Below, in pieces: positions 35,839-44,345 of a DNA stretch of 64,000 bases (its first letter is position 1; each line of letters begins with the position of its first letter). The position numbers and the translations under genes are program-made. The stretch is taken from NCBI RefSeq assembly GCF_001908375.1, contig NZ_CP017244.1, positions 434,001-498,000 on the forward strand, written 5' to 3'. This DNA is from Rhizobium etli 8C-3. GTDB taxonomy: Bacteria > Pseudomonadota > Alphaproteobacteria > Rhizobiales > Rhizobiaceae. The notes under the pieces were generated by a model. That model saw only the letters and a program-made list of their open reading frames with translations, was not told the origin of the DNA and did no database searches.

Positions 35839-36277
35839 ACGGCTTCTGCGATTTCGCAATTGAAAGAGGCTGTGCGTCATCGCACCGGCCTCCTTCGTGC
35901 CGATGCGAGTGGGCTGCTGCCACAATCGGCTGAAGTCAAATTTTGAAGGATCTGTTGCGCGACAACCAGCCGCTGAAGGGCCAGAGACGAGAGCCACAGC
36001 CACCACGGCAAGCACTACGGGTCCTGTCACTTTCCTCGACCCCAGGAGATAAAATTGCAGTGCGACTGCTCCGGCGAAGGCCGGGGGGATTGTGAAGGCA
36101 CCGCGACCATGCACAGCTGGCGCGGGTTGACGCCAGACGGAATCCTTCAACCTCGCGGGATACGCCGGTATTCCGGCCGGGGAAGGAACGCGAGAGCGGC
36201 CTTGAGCCGCTTGCCGCTGACATGCCTGCCGGTTGCGATATTCCACGGTTGCGCACCTTGGACCGCAGCACTTTCCG

Positions 36278-36388
36278 CTACACGCACGTCCGACCGCCGA
36301 ACAAGACGTCCTGTTACGGCAATTCGCGGGTGTTGTTCGGCTGGCCGATAATCTGCCGCTGGAACAGCGCAGGCACTGGTGGCGGCAT
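36278..36388 (+). pseudogene. Remnant of TnpB (IS200/IS605-type) N-terminus
   Basis: About 37 codons read R-P-T-A-E-Q-D-V-L-L-R-Q-F-A-G-V-V-R-L-A then D-N-L-P-L-E-Q-R-R-H-W-W-R, the characteristic N-terminal helix-turn-helix of TnpB proteins (P-T-x-E-Q-x-x-L-L-R-x-F-A-G-x-x-R-x-x-x-N-x-A-L-E-Q-R). The rest of TnpB, including RuvC residues, is missing; the 3' end of the neighbouring SDR gene begins 40 bases later. A footprint of a lost transposon. Confidence 0.65.
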
Positions 36389-36430
36389 ATGAAGTGGGGT
36401 TGCCGCGGTACGCTTTTTCAGCTCAGAAGG

Positions 36431-37303
36431 TTAAGAAAGATCGCCGCCATCGATCCCGATGACGTGCCCGCTTATGTATGAACTGGCACCGCTGGCGAGG
36501 AAAACGACCAGGGAAGCAACCTCCTCCGGCGTGCCGGCGCGCCGCATAGGGTAGGGGCCAACAAGTTGTTCGGTCGTCACTTTCCAGTCGCGCCGCACCC
36601 GCTCGAGCATCGGCGTCTCGATTGCGCCGGGCGCAATGGCGTTGATGCGTACGTGCCGTCCGTACTCCTGTGCGGCGGCGCGAGTCATGTGGATGACGGC
36701 AGCCTTTGAAGCTCCGTAGGCAACGATGTCTGGAAAGGCGTGGCGACCGCCGATCGAGGCCATGTTGATCATCGCTCCTTCGGAGCGGACGAGGTGCGGC
36801 AGCTCGTATTTCATTGCGACGAAGACACCGCGCAGGTTCGTCGCAATCTGATCATCGAAACCGAGAATATCGGTGTCGGCGATTGGCGCTGGTGGCCGGT
36901 CGATACCAGCATTGTTGAAGGCAATGTCGAGGCGGCCGTAGCGCTCGACTGTTTCAGCCACGAAACGCTCGACCTGATGGGCGTCGCGCACGTCCGATTT
37001 GACATAGACGACCTCGCCGCCCGTGGCGCGAATCCGTGCCTCCACTTCGCGTCCGAGCGCCTCTCGCCGGCCGTTGAAGGCAACCTTGGCTCCGGCCCGA
37101 GCGAGGACGGCGGCTGTCACCGCGCCGATGCCGGATGTTCCCCCGGTAATGATTGCGACCTTTCCCTGAAGGACACCAGGAGGCTGCGCTGCTGCCGGTT
37201 TAGCGGCGAACCCCGCGCCAACCGTTGCGCCAGCAACTAGCATGCCGGCGAGAATATCCCGGCGTGGCACAGCCATTGTGTCGGATATCATTGCGTCGGT
37301 CAT
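36431..37303 (-). CDS. Short-chain dehydrogenase/reductase with Tat-like signal
   Basis: The 290-residue protein has an N-terminal twin-arginine-type signal (A-V-P-R-R-D-I-L-A-G-M-L-V-A-G, cleavage near A-A-A-Q), then a classical SDR with T-G-G-T-S-G-I-G, N-N-A-G-I-D, and Y-G-A-S-K. An exported SDR is uncommon, since Tat export allows secretion with bound NAD(P). ATG 37303 follows GAGGAGAGAGGAC. It is divergent from the LysR regulator (105-base gap), its likely activator. Substrate unknown. Confidence 0.88.
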   Translation of the reverse strand: MTDAMISDTMAVPRRDILAGMLVAGATVGAGFAAKPAAAQPPGVLQGKVAIITGGTSGIGAVTAAVLARAGAKVAFNGRREALGREVEARIRATGGEVVYVKSDVRDAHQVERFVAETVERYGRLDIAFNNAGIDRPPAPIADTDILGFDDQIATNLRGVFVAMKYELPHLVRSEGAMINMASIGGRHAFPDIVAYGASKAAVIHMTRAAAQEYGRHVRINAIAPGAIETPMLERVRRDWKVTTEQLVGPYPMRRAGTPEEVASLVVFLASGASSYISGHVIGIDGGDLS

Positions 37304-37408
37304 GTCCTCTCTCCTCTACCGTTGACGGGCAAAGCCTAACCGAGGAAATAGCGAGGAAAAACCCCGATCTACTTTCAGCATTTTAAAGCATGGGTTAATA
37401 ATCAGCGC

Positions 37409-38317
37409 ATGAGCCTGCGATCGGATCCATTTAACGGCCTCTCTGCTTTCCTTGCCGCGGCGGCGGCGGGCAGTTTCACCGCAGCGGCTGCGCGACTCGG
37501 TGTATCCCCGGCTGCCGTAAGCCAGGCAGTGAAATCCCTCGAAGAAAAGCTTGAGACGACCTTGTTCATCCGCACGACACGGCGCGTCGGGCTGACGGAG
37601 GCCGGCGCGACTTTGCTAGCCCGCACCGCTCCTGCAGCCGCCGAAATCATCGCAGCTGTCGAGGACGTCGCCTCAGTGCGCGAACCATCGGGATTGTTGC
37701 GCCTCACAGTGCCGCGCATGGCGGTGGCGTTGGTTATAGAGCCTGTCGTTCCGGCGATGAGGCGCGCATATCCAAGGGTCGCAGTCGAGGTGGCGGTCGA
37801 GGATGCAACAGTCGATCTGTCCGCACGCGGTTTCGATGCCGGCATCCGCATCGGCGAGTATGTCGAGAGAGATATGGTCGCGGTGCGTCTTTCACGGGAC
37901 ATTACCTGGGCGGTGGTGGCGAGCCCCGAATACCTCGCCGCTCGCGGCCGACCGGAGGCACCACTGGATCTTGCCGGCCATGAGGCAATTCGGTATCGCT
38001 TTCCGAATTCGGGCGCGCTCTACAGGTGGGAATTCGAACGCGACGGCCGGAACTTCTCCGTCGAGCCGCCGGGTAGCCTGGTCGTCAACGACGGTGCGCT
38101 GCTCGTCTCCTGGGCACGGGCCGGCCTTGGCCTGGCCTATGTCGCCGATATCGCCGTAGAAGCCGAACTGCGCGCCGGCCGGGTTGTTCGTGTGCTTGAG
38201 CGGTACCTGCCGACGACGCCTGGTCTTTTCCTCTACTTTCCGCGGCGCGCTCAAACCCAGCCGAAGCTGCGCGCCTTCATTGATCTGGCAAGACAGATTT
38301 TGCGGATGGGGCGCTGA
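37409..38317 (+). CDS. LysR-family transcriptional regulator
   Basis: The 302-residue regulator has an N-terminal HTH (F-T-A-A-A-A-R-L-G-V-S-P-A-A-V-S-Q-A-V-K, about residues 21-40) and a substrate-binding effector domain of the CrgA/DntR-like clade that often controls neighbouring SDR or oxidoreductase genes. It is divergent from the exported SDR gene and probably regulates it. Confidence 0.92.
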   Translation: MSLRSDPFNGLSAFLAAAAAGSFTAAAARLGVSPAAVSQAVKSLEEKLETTLFIRTTRRVGLTEAGATLLARTAPAAAEIIAAVEDVASVREPSGLLRLTVPRMAVALVIEPVVPAMRRAYPRVAVEVAVEDATVDLSARGFDAGIRIGEYVERDMVAVRLSRDITWAVVASPEYLAARGRPEAPLDLAGHEAIRYRFPNSGALYRWEFERDGRNFSVEPPGSLVVNDGALLVSWARAGLGLAYVADIAVEAELRAGRVVRVLERYLPTTPGLFLYFPRRAQTQPKLRAFIDLARQILRMGR

Positions 38318-38855
38318 ACGCGTCAATCCAGTGACGTCGTACTGGTGTCGACCTTTAACCACGCTCGACGGTGAGATAAGACTGCCAGTATTGCATGCCC
38401 TGTCGAGCGTGTTACCCGACCACGAGTGCAGGCCGAGGACTATTTTGGAGTAGCGGTACTGCAATCTCGGCAGGAAGGTCGTACTCTTTCGGCGGCGGCG
38501 AAACACGCTGCCTTGTCTCCTGGCTGAAAAGGCGGATGCGCCGGCGCAGGATTGCAAGGGACTGGGAGAAGATCGAACGGCTTTTCGCAGGTGGCTGACA
38601 TCTCCTTTCGCGACCGATATTTGACGGGCGCGCGTCAGGCGGCCCTTCGCCACCTGTTTTTTCAATATGACGAGTGCGGGCGGGTGCTCGGCCATCTGCG
38701 GATGCTCTTGGTGCTGACTGTTCGGCGGTCGCCGGGGCATCGAGGGGGCGCCTCCGTTCAGGGCCGGCTCATTACCCTGGAACTTTTCGTTCCCATGCGC
38801 GTTGATCTTCGCACGCCATTTCAGCCTCCTCCAGTCGCTGAAGCGGACGTGCCCC
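38318..38855. other. Intergenic region, no gene recognised
   Basis: Plus-strand fragment near 38590-38710 (V-A-D-I-S-F-R-D-R-Y-L-T-G-A-R-Q-A-A-L-R) may be a decayed short gene but is not identified. Palindromes begin at its right end. Confidence 0.3.
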
Positions 38856-38885
38856 TAGTGCTAAGGGATCATCCCTTGGGCACTA
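38856..38885. repeat. Near-perfect palindrome
   Basis: TAGTGC (38856-38861) pairs with GCACTA (38880-38885) and AAGGGAT (38863-38869) with ATCCCTT (38871-38877), a long hairpin with one-base loop. No U-tract follows; it lies in a cluster of hairpins upstream of the 86-aa gene. Confidence 0.5.
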
Positions 38886-38896
38886 AAAATGATGGC

Positions 38897-38934
38897 TTGG
38901 GCTCGCCTTCGACCCCTCTCTAGACGAGCCCTTG
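38897..38934. repeat. Palindromic repeat, copy 2 of AGGGCTCG family
   Basis: GGGCTCG (38899-38905) with CGAGCCC (38925-38931) and flanking similarity (GGGCTCGCCTTCG as in copy 1 at 27487). Confidence 0.55.
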
Positions 38935-38959
38935 TCGCAATAATTTCGTGAGGTAATTG

Positions 38960-38982
38960 CCCCCGCTTTGGCGGGGTTTCTG
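38960..38982 (+). terminator. Hairpin with short T-tract
   Basis: CCCCGC (38961-38966), loop TTTG, GCGGGG (38971-38976), then TTTCTGTT. It is 33 bases before the 86-aa gene, so it may act as an attenuator or as a terminator of upstream transcription. Confidence 0.5.
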
Positions 38983-39014
38983 TTGGCTTCTTAGGGAGTG
39001 TTGAGGAACCAACC

Positions 39015-39275
39015 ATGACCAGAGACCATTTCTCTGCCCGTGAAACGCCTTTGCAGAACGGCGATATTGAAATTTGCCAGAGAGTCTTCGATCACATCTC
39101 TACTACCCATCACATAACGAGCGATGATGAGCGCGACCAACTCGCAAGCCAGATCATCTATTTCTATCAGCATGGTGTTACCAACGAACAAAGCCTGGTG
39201 CGGCTAATTGCCAGGGCCGACAGCGATGAAGACATCGACGTGCGCGCCACTCAGCTTGCTGAAAAAAGCGATTAA
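39015..39275 (+). CDS. Small hypothetical protein, 86 aa
   Basis: TTGAGGAACCAACC precedes ATG 39015. The acidic protein has C-Q-R-V-F-D-H-I-S, D-E-R-D-Q-L-A-S-Q-I-I-Y-F-Y-Q-H-G-V-T-N-E-Q-S-L, a pattern shared by uncharacterised rhizobial proteins (A-x-x-I-I-x-x-Y-Q-x-G-V-x-x-E-x-x-L). Similar stand-alone genes are common in these genomes. Function unknown. Confidence 0.65.
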   Translation: MTRDHFSARETPLQNGDIEICQRVFDHISTTHHITSDDERDQLASQIIYFYQHGVTNEQSLVRLIARADSDEDIDVRATQLAEKSD

Positions 39276-39941
39276 GGTGATAATTTCGAACAAGCTCGCA
39301 ATATTACGCCCGACGCGACCAAGTCGGCAGTTGGTCGATTGTCGACATGGAGACGCGCAAGGTCGCCGTCATTGCTGAAACTCTGCCCTCAATCGCCTTC
39401 ATGAAGCCGGCATTGGAGATTGTTGATACCCTGACGGACAGGCATCTGGCTTCTGAAAAATTCGGCGGCACTGCGCTGAAGGTGCGCCACCGTACTGATC
39501 CTTTTAACTAGTTTACCCTCGTGTTAACTTTGTCATCTTTTCGAAGGGGGCACAAAGGCCGTGATTCCGAGTGCCGCGGGAATTGGGATGAGCGCCCGCC
39601 GCACGCGGTGCGACAGGGCTCGCCATTTTTGAACCTTTTGGACGAGCCCTCGTCGTATCCGGTTAAAACAGAGGTGATCTGTTTTGCGCGTCCTCCTGCC
39701 TACGCCGCCGAAATCGGAAGAGGCTCTCCGATCGATCTAGTACAGATGCTCGATCAGCGCGTGCGGACTTGCGGCCGAAATCGAAACGCTCCTCTCGCTG
39801 GCTGCATTCACGCCGCCCAAGCGAGATGTTCTGCGCGCTCGGTCCGAGCCAGGCATGCGAACGCAGGAAGACGATCTCGCCGGGATCACCTAGTCGCTGT
39901 GACGATTACGCCTAGATTGGTACATGCAGGCATCGCCACGA
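39276..39941. other. Intergenic region with possible short remnants
   Basis: A frame from ATG 39347 to TAG 39511 (M-E-T-R-K-V-A-V-I-A-E-T-L-P) and a coherent piece near 39745-39890 (G-L-A-A-E-I-E-T-L-L-S-L-A-A-F) look coding-like but lack supporting signals. A palindromic repeat lies at 39611. Confidence 0.3.
39611..39654. repeat. Palindromic repeat, copy 3 of AGGGCTCG family
   Basis: AGGGCTCG (39615-39622) pairs with CGAGCCCT (39643-39650), with CGAC/GTCG flanks extending the stem. Same core as copies at 27487 and 38897. Confidence 0.55.
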
Positions 39942-40574
39942 TCAGGCAGCAGGTTGGAGCTTTGCGATGGCTTCAGCAATCCGCTGCGGCGCCTTGGGTC
40001 GCGCGTACATCCGCTCAAGATAAGCCTTGAGATTTGGACAGCCGTCAACCAGCCCATTTTCATTGCCCCAGTCCACAACATAGGCGGTGACGCAATCAGC
40101 GATGGTTATTTTGTCACCGACGATGAACTCACGCCCGTCCATGTGACGCTCAAGTATTGCTGCCATCGCCATAAACTCTTCTCTTGCGAGAGCTATATCC
40201 TCTGGCAGTCGTTTGTCTTCGGGATATAGGAAGGTGTGCTTGGCGATCCGCCACAGCGGTTGTTCAAGTTCGGTGATTGCAAACATAGACCATCGATAGG
40301 CCCGCGCCCGCTCCCTTAGGTCGGCGGGCATAAGGCCTTCGGCACCATATTTCTCTGCTAAGTACATGACGATCGCGGCGGATTCTGTAAGTACAAGGTC
40401 ACCGTCAACCAGCACTGGGAGTTTTCCGGCGGGATTGAGGCGCAGGAAGTCCGGGCGACGATTTTCGCCAGCCAGGAGATTGACGGGCACAAACTCGAAT
40501 TCCACATCAAGCTCTTGAAGGGCCCAAAGTGCGCGAAGCGAGCGCGTCGGACCTAGTCCGTATAGTTTCATCAT
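39942..40574 (-). CDS. Glutathione S-transferase family protein
   Basis: The 210-residue protein has the N-terminal thioredoxin-like GST domain (M-K-L-Y-G-L-G-P-T-R-S-L-R-A-L-W, then N-P-A-G-K-L-P-V-L with cis-Pro, and L-T-E-S-A-A-I) and a helical C-terminal domain ending in P-N-L-K-A-Y-L-E-R-M-Y-A-R-P. A serine at about position 10 could be the glutathione-activating residue. ATG 40574 follows GGAGG; the next ATG (40571) is equally possible. It runs away from the TetR/RidA pair, separated by 340 bases. Confidence 0.9.
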   Translation of the reverse strand: MMKLYGLGPTRSLRALWALQELDVEFEFVPVNLLAGENRRPDFLRLNPAGKLPVLVDGDLVLTESAAIVMYLAEKYGAEGLMPADLRERARAYRWSMFAITELEQPLWRIAKHTFLYPEDKRLPEDIALAREEFMAMAAILERHMDGREFIVGDKITIADCVTAYVVDWGNENGLVDGCPNLKAYLERMYARPKAPQRIAEAIAKLQPAA

Positions 40575-40914
40575 GTTGATTTCCTCCAGTTTCAAACAGG
40601 CGGCGTCACGGCGTTGAAAAGTGTATGGGATGGGAAGCAAAATGCTTCGGCGGGCCCGCGACAATCAGCATCTCCATTCTCCATTCTCGATTGGTCGTCG
40701 CATTCAAAGGACGTTGGAGGAGACACCGATCCGACAGAGGTCGCAAAAAATCAGCCGTGCTGCGTCACGAGATCGAACCGGTGACGAAGGAGCGTTGCGT
40801 TGCCACTCCACAGTGCGCTTCCCGACGTTGCTGTCGCATTGAGCATGGCCATACAGAGCATGCGGGCGGGCAGGCACACGGTCGCGACATCCCGTGAGCG
40901 TCGAGGAGATCACG
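40575..40914. other. Intergenic region, nothing recognised
   Basis: 340 bases between the GST and TetR genes, both on the minus strand; no further gene, repeat or RNA structure noted. Confidence 0.4.
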
Positions 40915-41502
40915 TCAGCCTGCAAGCAGACCTGTGGCGAGATAACGGAATGCCTGAGCCGCTTTCGGAAAGACATCTTTCGGATCTTCGCTGGCCGCAA
41001 TCCACAGGGCTGCATTGAGCGCGGCACCATTCAGCAGCCGTGCGGCCGCCTCTGCGTCCACTGGCTTCAAAACGCCTTGCGCGATCAGTCGCTTTACTGT
41101 CTGCTTTGTTGCCTGCAAGCAGCTGCTCTGGCTGGGCCATTGCGATGGATCTCCGAGGACCGCTGGCCCGTCGAGCAGAACGATCCGCTGTACTTCGGGA
41201 TCGAGCGCCATTTCGATATAGGCCGTACCCTCAATGAGTAATCCTTCCCAGGCGTTTCCCGCTCGGCCGCCGATCTCCTGTGCCCGGAAGGCCATTTCAG
41301 CATCTATCTGGTTGACCACTGCAGCCAGAAGTCCACGCTTGTCTCCGAAGTTGTGATAAAGCGCTCCCCGGGTGAGGCCGACCTCTGCGGTAAGCTCGTC
41401 CATTGAGGCGGCAGCATAACCTTTTTCGGCAAATGCCTTTCGCGCGGCCGCAACCAGCTTTGCGCGGGTCTCCTCCATCATCTCGACGCGTCGTTTTGCC
41501 AT
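40915..41502 (-). CDS. TetR-family transcriptional regulator
   Basis: The 195-residue repressor has an N-terminal HTH domain (L-T-A-E-V-G-L-T-R-G-A-L-Y-H-N-F-G-D-K-R, about residues 35-54) and a variable helical ligand domain. ATG 41502 follows AGGAGAATTT. It is divergent from the RidA-family gene; three palindromic sites in the shared promoter region are most likely its operators, so it should repress both genes until a ligand binds. Confidence 0.9.
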   Translation of the reverse strand: MAKRRVEMMEETRAKLVAAARKAFAEKGYAAASMDELTAEVGLTRGALYHNFGDKRGLLAAVVNQIDAEMAFRAQEIGGRAGNAWEGLLIEGTAYIEMALDPEVQRIVLLDGPAVLGDPSQWPSQSSCLQATKQTVKRLIAQGVLKPVDAEAAARLLNGAALNAALWIAASEDPKDVFPKAAQAFRYLATGLLAG

Positions 41503-41518
41503 AAATTCTCCTGCTTTC

Positions 41519-41585
41519 ACATACGTGACGTATACTCATTGACATACGATGCGTATGTTTGGTATTTAACATACATGGCGTATAT
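41519..41585. promoter_or_regulatory. Three tandem TetR operator sites
   Basis: ACATACGTGACGTATAC (41519-41535), ACATACGATGCGTATGT (41542-41558) and ACATACATGGCGTATAT (41569-41585) share the palindromic pattern ACATAC-N5-GTATNT. Spacing is 23 and 27 bases. They lie in the divergent region between the TetR and RidA genes. Confidence 0.8.
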
Positions 41586-41669
41586 CAATGATGGAAGACC
41601 CTGGGAAGTTCCCCAAGCAGTTTTGCTCATTGTGTGCCCCACTCACCAGGATGAAAGAGAGATCAACAA

Positions 41670-42068
41670 ATGACGCAACGCGAAGCAATTTTTCCTGCCA
41701 ATAGGCATGCACTTTACCAAGCACACGGCTATTCGGCCGCGATCCGTTCCGGCGACCTCCTTTTCGTCTCCGGCCAGGTCGGCAGTCAATCCGACGGGAC
41801 CCCCGAACCTGATTTCGAGCGTCAGGTCGAACTGGCCTTCGACAACCTGAAGGCAACACTGAAAGCGGCAAGCTGCACCTTCGACGACATTATCGATGTG
41901 ACCACGTTCCACACAGATCCCGAAAACCAGTTCGCGACCATCATGGGCGTCAAGAACAAGATCTTCAGCAATCCGCCTTATCCCAACTGGACCGCAATCG
42001 GTGTGAACTGGCTCGCCGGTTTTGATTTCGAGATCAAGGTCATTGCCCGAATTCCTGAAGCGGCATAA
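41670..42068 (+). CDS. RidA-family (YjgF/YER057c/UK114) protein
   Basis: The 132-residue protein has the RidA fold features S-G-D-L-L-F-V-S-G-Q-V-G, F-D-N-L-K-A-T-L-K-A-A and C-T-F-D-D-I-I-D-V-T-T-F. The arginine that binds the substrate carboxylate in canonical RidA is not seen at its usual place: the segment reads P-Y-P-N-W-T-A-I-G-V instead of P-A-R-S. This suggests a paralogue group without imine deaminase activity. AAAGAGAG precedes the ATG. Expression is probably controlled by the divergent TetR protein. Confidence 0.9.
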   Translation: MTQREAIFPANRHALYQAHGYSAAIRSGDLLFVSGQVGSQSDGTPEPDFERQVELAFDNLKATLKAASCTFDDIIDVTTFHTDPENQFATIMGVKNKIFSNPPYPNWTAIGVNWLAGFDFEIKVIARIPEAA

Positions 42069-42373
42069 GCTTCTTGCGAGAGAGCGGATCGTCACGCTTG
42101 CAGGGGCCTGCGGGGCAGGTGAGTGCCTTCGCTCGCGGCGTGTTAATGGCGTAAGCCGAGTAGATGCTGCCCCTGTCGCAAGCCATTGCACATGCCAGAG
42201 CAGCCCTCATGTCCACAAGGGGCTCGCGCTACTGTCATGCGCGCGAGAACATGCACTAACCTGATTGGGCGCCCATTGAATTCTTCTTCTGACGACCCAT
42301 ATGGAGGCTACCACCCAAATGTGATGGCATCCTGCAGCGATCTTGTCGCGCGTTCGACGCTATCCGGGTCGGC

Positions 42374-42407
42374 GAAGGGCGCTCCCCGGAAGGGTCGAGC
42401 GCCCTTC
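42374..42407. terminator. Strong inverted repeat
   Basis: GAAGGGCGCTC (42374-42384) and GAGCGCCCTTC (42397-42407) form a perfect 11-bp stem, followed by GGATTT on the plus strand. It lies in the 438-base gap between ridA-like and the convergent DUF4157 gene; otherwise that gap shows nothing. Confidence 0.55.
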
Positions 42408-42506
42408 GGATTTCAGAGCTTCAGGCATCTGGGCACCGATCAGCCCTGAAGTTCCCACGCATACCGTGCGTCCTATTCTACAACCGACTGCATTTGGCCC
42501 GAGGCT

Positions 42507-43187
42507 CTATGGCTTGAGGTACAGTGGGCGTCGGCTCGCTGGCGAGCGCGTTCGTGGCTTTGTCCTTTTTTTCATCGTATCGAATCGGTCAGTGGCGGCG
42601 TATGCTTCGTCCTCAACAGATTTCCAGTCTCTCAAATATCGTATGGAAAAACTACGCGTTCCCCAGTCCCGAAACTGCTGAACATGCGTAAGCTCATGAA
42701 CCCATAATCCAGGATCGTTTGCTCCAGCTTCATCTCTGAAAATGATGGTGTCGATCAAAGTAACCGCGTCTGCATTGCTGTATCGAATGGCCAGGTCAGC
42801 GATGTTCAGGGGGGCGCTAGCACCAATTTTGTAAGTCACCATGTCATAGATCTGCTCGTCGTAAAAGTTTCCGAGCGCTCGGCGAATCGCCGCCGGCATT
42901 GGCATCACCGCGCTGGAGCGCGCGGTATTTCGCGATACGATGATCCATTGCTCCAATGCCGCAGCTGCGGTCAAGACTTGGGCCTCCGACCGAACGCGAT
43001 CCAACTCCTTTCCAATATCCGCGATCTCCCAGCCGATACGACCCAAGACATTTGACACGTCGCTTTCCGCATTGCCCGCTTCTCCTTGGACGTCGCGCGG
43101 AAATTGTTCGGGATGGCCTATGTCGCCAAGCCGAGCCCACCCCACAGCAAACGACCCAGTGAGTAATATAATCGTCATTGTCATCAT
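42507..43187 (-). CDS. DUF4157-domain protein (eCIS-core-like metallopeptidase fold)
   Basis: The 226-residue protein has an N-terminal hydrophobic segment (M-M-T-M-T-I-I-L-L-T-G-S-F-A-V-G-W-A, signal or anchor), a helical region, and a DUF4157 domain with P-A-A-I-R-R-A-L-G-N-F-Y-D, A-D-A-V-T-L-I-D-T-I-I-F and the zinc-type motif W-V-H-E-L-T-H-V-Q-Q-F. DUF4157 is frequent in proteins loaded into extracellular contractile injection systems, but no such genes are near. ATG 43187 was chosen because upstream codons are not homologous. Confidence 0.8.
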   Translation of the reverse strand: MMTMTIILLTGSFAVGWARLGDIGHPEQFPRDVQGEAGNAESDVSNVLGRIGWEIADIGKELDRVRSEAQVLTAAAALEQWIIVSRNTARSSAVMPMPAAIRRALGNFYDEQIYDMVTYKIGASAPLNIADLAIRYSNADAVTLIDTIIFRDEAGANDPGLWVHELTHVQQFRDWGTRSFSIRYLRDWKSVEDEAYAATDRFDTMKKRTKPRTRSPASRRPLYLKP

Positions 43188-44345
43188 GACGCAGGGTTCT
43201 CGTGAATTCGGCCACCGACAACAGCTCGGCACAATATCACAAGACGCTAATGTTATCACTTGCGCCCTCAATCTCGCCAGTTTCCCTTCGAATGAAGTCC
43301 CGCCCGTTCCAGTGGAGCCTCGCATTCAGATTGTATCGAGGCTGCGTGGCCTCATTGTCGCCCAAGGTGACGGGAGAACCGACACCAGGCCTGGGGCCCA
43401 GCAGCGTTGGAAAGTGCGGTAATTCGCCAATCTTGCAAGTGATCGCATGCGATGAGGTGTCAAAGTGCTACCCCACTTCTCGTAAGCACGAACTTTCCCT
43501 ATAGCCGACATCTAAGCCCATGTGACAAGGAAGGCGATGGTAATGCGCCCGGGGTGTAGCGAGCTGCACAAACACAACTCACCAGGCAACACCGCGCTGC
43601 CCATACAGTGGACTCGGCTTCGCCGTCTCCTTCTCATGTTCGCCGAAGCCACGGCACCTGGGCCGCGTTTGTCCCCTGAGAGTGCCGGTTGACCTATTTT
43701 CGCATGATTGGCTGACCGAATTTATAAGAGGCAGGTCAGTGCCAAGTAGTTACTTTAGACGAGTTATAAGGAAGCCCAGGATTCGCTACCATTCTATTTC
43801 CTGTTTGTAGAGTGCAGAATGTGCGGTGTGACAAGTTGAGACTCAGCTTAAGAAGAAGAACTTTCAGGCTGATTGTCGCGGTTGCGGCGCTCTTTATTTT
43901 CCTTCTGCCGCTATCCGGACGGCACCAGCTGGTGCACGAACGTAGCTCTGGCAGTCCGATCTCAATTCCTTTGGCAACTCATGCAAAACACCCGGTCGAC
44001 TGCAGTCGACATATTTCGCTGGCGGCGGGCGCCGCAGCTGGAAAACAATGTTCCGGCACCACTCCTGAAAAAATCTATCCATCGCGACAATCATTTCGGG
44101 GCTTTGGCGTTTTCGCAGGCGCATTCTTTCTAAGAGAGCCGATCCACAAACGATATGGATGGCTGCGATATCGAACCGCCCCAAGCGTCCGTATTGGCCA
44201 TTTGATGCGCAGACTTCTTTCATCCCACAACCTCCTCAAAACGGCAGGAAGTGGGTGAAGACTGCGAAAGCTGAGCTGGTGGATTGGCGGCAGATCGACG
44301 TGTGAAGGCTGCCAACGAACGACGAATTTCGGAAGGAGGGGGATA
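43188..44345. other. Long intergenic region with one doubtful frame
   Basis: 1.16 kb. The plus-strand frame 43812-44258 encodes a hydrophobic stretch (F-R-L-I-V-A-V-A-A-L-F-I-F-L-L-P-L) followed by low-complexity basic sequence; no homology and weak start signals, so I do not call a gene. Nothing else recognised. Confidence 0.35.

Noticed and set aside
39347..39511. 54-codon frame (M-E-T-R-K-V-A-V-I-A)
   Set aside because: Composition is coding-like, but there is no ribosome site and no known relative; kept only as a note in the gap entry.
43812..44258. 148-codon frame with a hydrophobic N-terminus
   Set aside because: No ribosome site, low-complexity basic remainder and no resemblance to a family; left as part of an intergenic region.
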